Positions 60,749-64,000 of a DNA stretch of 64,000 bases are shown here, piece after piece. The notes beneath the pieces were generated by a model, which searched no databases, was not told where the DNA came from, and worked only from the letters and a program-made list of their open reading frames with translations. How positions within the stretch are numbered: the first letter of the stretch is position 1; each line of letters begins with the position of its first letter. The stretch lies in contig QLIY01000317.1 in the NCBI GenBank assembly GCA_003260075.1, forward strand, positions 62,001-126,000, read 5' to 3'. Position numbers and translations under genes: made by a program. The DNA comes from Phallusia mammillata. Lineage: Eukaryota; Chordata; Ascidiacea; Phlebobranchia; Ascidiidae.

Positions 60749-61021
60749 GTAAAACCGTTACCACATCTCTTAGCTTTGCAGAAAATGTCAGCACATGTAT
60801 TGTGGTTCTCACAGACAAGAGGATGGCATACACTATCCACAACCACTTAATCCTACAACACATGAAAAAAATAAATTGGTGTAATTTGTCAAGCCGTACG
60901 CTTTAAATGTCGCATCTAATCAAGATAATAAGGTCCCACTCTGCAACTGCTTTCAGTGCAATTTCATATTATAGATGTAGCAATACTGCAGTTTGAAATG
61001 AAAAGACATCGATTATGTTTG

Positions 61022-64000
61022 CTAATTGGCAAGTTGTGCATCTGAAACTTGCAAAGGTTTCAACTCTGTTTTTCCGGCATTCTGTTCGCCACGTAGTGGA
61101 ACACCAAAGCGAAAAAACTCGCGAATTTTTGGAGGAAGGCAGTTGTTGTCAACAAACGGCAGAAATAAATCTGGATTCATTGCTGAAGGCTTGTTGGCTC
61201 CTGTACAACATTTAAATAAGTCATCGAAATTCGTAACGGCGGAAATGCAGACGGATTTTACCTGTAGCAAATGAAACTAGCAATCCAACCACCAAGGTTA
61301 CTAAAAACGAAATGACCCCATAGTAGAAGTAAGATACAGCAAAAAGAGTATTCTGCAGCGTTGATCTAAAAGGAATTTGTTTCTTTAAAAAAAGTACACA
61401 AGCAAACACAAACCAAGCCATAAAATTATTGATTTATTTAAACCTTTCAGGTGTAATCATTATAGAAGTCGTTGAAACAAAAGATTGATTAGTGGTTTCT
61501 GGTAACCAAGTCGCATTTGACAACAACGCTTCAGTCTGACACTGATCGGTATATGTCGCTATAAAGGCGTATTTCTCAGGTGGTTTCCCGTATATCAGAG
61601 CACCGGCTGAAATCCAACAAGTGAACACCGTTGCTACAACCTGGGCAACTGCCGCTCCCTGAAAAACAAATGTTTTACCCTTTGTTGAATATCGTATAAA
61701 TAAAATAGTTGTGGAATTTTTGCACGATCCATACAAAACTAAGACTACTAAACGGTTTATTGTAATATTTACATGACTAATAATGTGATTACCCCAAGCG
61801 TGGGAAGAAGAGAAAGTCAAAAAAGTATATTTTTAGAAAATATCAAACATTAACTCAAACTAAATGTAAAAAACATATTTTGTTTCCGAATATGGTAGAT
61901 GTTGTATTAAATACAGGAAAATTCAGCATGTACGAAATAATAAAAAAAACATGTTTTTAGCGCCGAAGTAATAAACTATTTTTAAAACCCGACAAACGTA
62001 CGATGTCCTAATATTACAATCCATTTATACAGCGACGTTCGTATGAAGTCCATTACAACGAATTTGCAAACGTTTTTCACTAACAAACAATCTGATGTAT
62101 TGTATAAAATAAACAGCTCGTAGATTCGCAATAGACACAGCGGTAGGGGAGCCCTACCTCCCATGTTCAAACACGGTTGTTAGAAAAAAACGAATACATT
62201 ATACATTCAATTTGCAACCGCGCCGAGTCAACGAATATTCACAACTTACAATGGTTGTGCACCAAGGAATAAACACGGCAAGTGTGAAGACTCCCAATAT
62301 TGGGCCACCGATGGAGCCAGTTATGATGAGACCAAGCTGGTTGACAGTGGTGTTGATAAATTCAATAGAAAATGCGTACGACATCACCAGAACTCCGCAA
62401 ACGAAGACTAAAAAGGTAGCTTATGTTTGTAACAGATTATTAATAGCCTATAACAGAAGCGTTTTTAGGGGTATCGGTCCCAGAGGGTTAAACCGGCGAT
62501 TCAGGCCCAGACTTAATTTTTAACAAAATGCGCCTAATTCAAACCCGACGTTACGTTATAGGTTACATGTGTAAGGTCATTTTAGCTTGTTAAATTTATG
62601 AACTATTTTGAAATTTCGAGTTGGGGTTGTATACTTTTGGGTTCGGGTCCCAATTTAAGGTCAACTCTAAATAGTTCTATTGATGGCTACCAATAAGACG
62701 CCTTTTTCAAAAAGAATTTAAATGAATGTAGAACTTATAATTAGTTTGATGTTAAAAAGTTCAAATCTTACTTTACTTTACAAAATTGCACGGAATTCTG
62801 AAACATGGGCATAAATCTTAAGAGGCTGCAGGCTAAATCTTAAGAGGCTGCAGGCTAAATCTTTACCACAGCGCGGTGTAGTAAAAAGGTACTCGTTAGG
62901 ACTTATATAATTTTAGATAATGACTTATATAATGTAATATTATCACTTAATGTAACGCTAAAGTTACCCTGATATGAAAGCTGCTTAGGAAATGTATCTT
63001 GCTCCAAAATACTATGCAGACAAGATGAAGTTTAGATGTTATTACAATAGCAGATGTTGGCAATGAACAAATATTTCAGTCGTGATACAATCTTAACTTT
63101 ATCGTTTTCAAAATGCTTCGAAAACTCACAAGGCACAAATCAAAAAGAAATATTGTGTATAATCAGTTGGCTAAAACACTTAAAGTTAGAAACTAACGAA
63201 ACCAACCTGAGATTTTGCTGATACGTAACTTGGTGCGTTCACTGAGGTTAGGTTTCCATGGAAGAATAAAGTCTTCCAAAATAAGCGCCCCGTTTGCATT
63301 GATTCCAGACGATATTGTGCTGTGGAAATTAGATTAAAATATAAGAAAGTTGTAAAAACACAAACCACTTTGATTTTTTAGGGAAAACATATTAAGACAA
63401 AAATTAAGGAAAACATCTTAAGACCAGACATTAAAATTTCGCTAAACGCTACGTCAACACTAAGCGGTGTTTGGGTCGAGGCGATGTTTGCAAAAAAACA
63501 GATTGCACTTTTGTTAAACAACTGAAGCAATTCAGTTTGAGTATTTTTATGTCAAAAAAGACCTTTTTTTGTGCAGTGCCTGGTTTCCAATACAGTAATT
63601 CACCTCATAGCTCCACTGAACACCGCTGATACAAAGAGACCTGCCATACCAGGAACTTTCTTAAAAATCTTTACCACCATATATGGCAGAAGTTGGTCGG
63701 GTTTTTCAATTTCTCCAGTTGGGGGGGGGGTAGTGGATCACAGCCTTCAAAGTACGCGTACATCACACATCCAATCATTGCAGAAAGCGTGAAAAAGATA
63801 ACAGAGGGAACAATGGACAACACGGCAGCTCTACAACATGATTTTACGTTTATTCAATGTTTAGAATACAACTGTTTGACGATTGACCGCACATGCGAGC
63901 GTGTTTTACGGATTTGCAGGCCAAGTAGCGCTGGCTGATAGATTGGGTGACACATCCCGCACTGCACCAGATAAATGTTTGACCAATTACAATCGACCAG
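61022..64000 (-). CDS. SLC5-family sodium/solute symporter copy C, exons 7-13, 5' part beyond the window
   Basis: Exons: 7 (63893 to past 64000), 63830-63604, 63319-63207, 62407-62250, 61658-61444, 61365-61262, 61200-61022. Sizes and phases match copy B except exon 8, which is 227 rather than 219 nt. There ten G plus T at 63721-63731 stand where copies A and B read three bases, shifting the frame by eight. Exon 7 reads WCSAGCVTQSISQRYLACKS, the segment lost in copy B. The C-terminus ends SDAQLAN with TAG. Introns and 3' flank (60777-61021) resemble those of copy B (48820-49075), so B and C look like the most recent duplicates. Exons 1-6 should lie to the right of the window. Treat the exon 8 frameshift as probable sequence error. 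Confidence 0.88.
62813..62862. repeat. Short tandem duplication (about 25 bp, two copies) in intron 9 of symporter copy C
   Basis: TAAATCTTAAGAGGCTGCAG plus five bases occurs twice in a row. Copy B has a diverged single version near 50635. Confidence 0.75.
63721..63730. repeat. Ten-G run inside symporter copy C exon 8
   Basis: Copies A and B read CCAGTTTTCAGTGG across this point. Copy C has ten G and a T in place of TTC, breaking the frame. Confidence 0.9.

Overview
This is an animal (nuclear eukaryotic) draft-assembly window. It has AT-rich DNA, genes split into many small exons with GT..AG introns of about 65-1000 bp, hAT-type DNA transposons with 8-bp target duplications, and assembly joins (two single Ns, one 858-N gap). 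Gene content and compactness fit an ascidian tunicate such as Ciona. That placement is inference from memory of family resemblance, not a search result.

Layout. 1-28.2 kb is gene-poor. I recognise no protein family there. It holds a hAT MITE (7971-8447), a tRNA-like SINE candidate, an 86-G homopolymer, three near-duplicate pairs separated by G-runs, and a few anonymous candidate exons. 28.2-34.4 kb is mostly redundant sequence: contigs that overlap each other and the next locus but were not merged, apparently representing a second haplotype. 35.1-43.3 kb (minus strand) holds an AMPA-type ionotropic glutamate receptor gene that I could rebuild in full: 18 exons, all splice phases compatible, 906 codons plus stop. 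Ligand-binding residues, SYTANLAAF and an unedited Q/R-site glutamine are all visible.

44.7-64 kb is a cluster of SLC5-family sodium/solute symporter genes (SLC5A5/6/8/12-like). Copy B (49.1-55.3 kb, minus) has all 13 exons. Copy C (61.0 kb to the window edge, minus) shows exons 7-13. Copy A (44.7-48.2 kb, minus) has only exons 4-13 and a one-base frameshift. Two plus-strand fragments carry only exons 1-3 (59.1-59.7 kb, with a one-base frameshift) and exons 1-2 (60.5-60.7 kb). Exon phases and sizes match across copies, so these are tandem duplicates with a later rearrangement. The simplest reading is an inversion, real or assembly-made, that separated exons 1-3 from exons 4-13 of one copy. 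A 344-bp hAT MITE sits in an intron of copy B, and a degraded hAT element with transposase C-terminal coding lies at 56.7-57.6 kb.

Runs of G or C (10-86 bases) recur exactly where sequence is duplicated or missing, including inside two symporter exons, so coding breaks at those points should be treated as suspect sequence. I did not find a convincing new biological system. The most interesting items are the split symporter gene, the glutamate-receptor contig lacking the channel exons, the Arg in the receptor's flip/flop-equivalent exon, and a triple 22-bp CTCF-like repeat in its intron 6.
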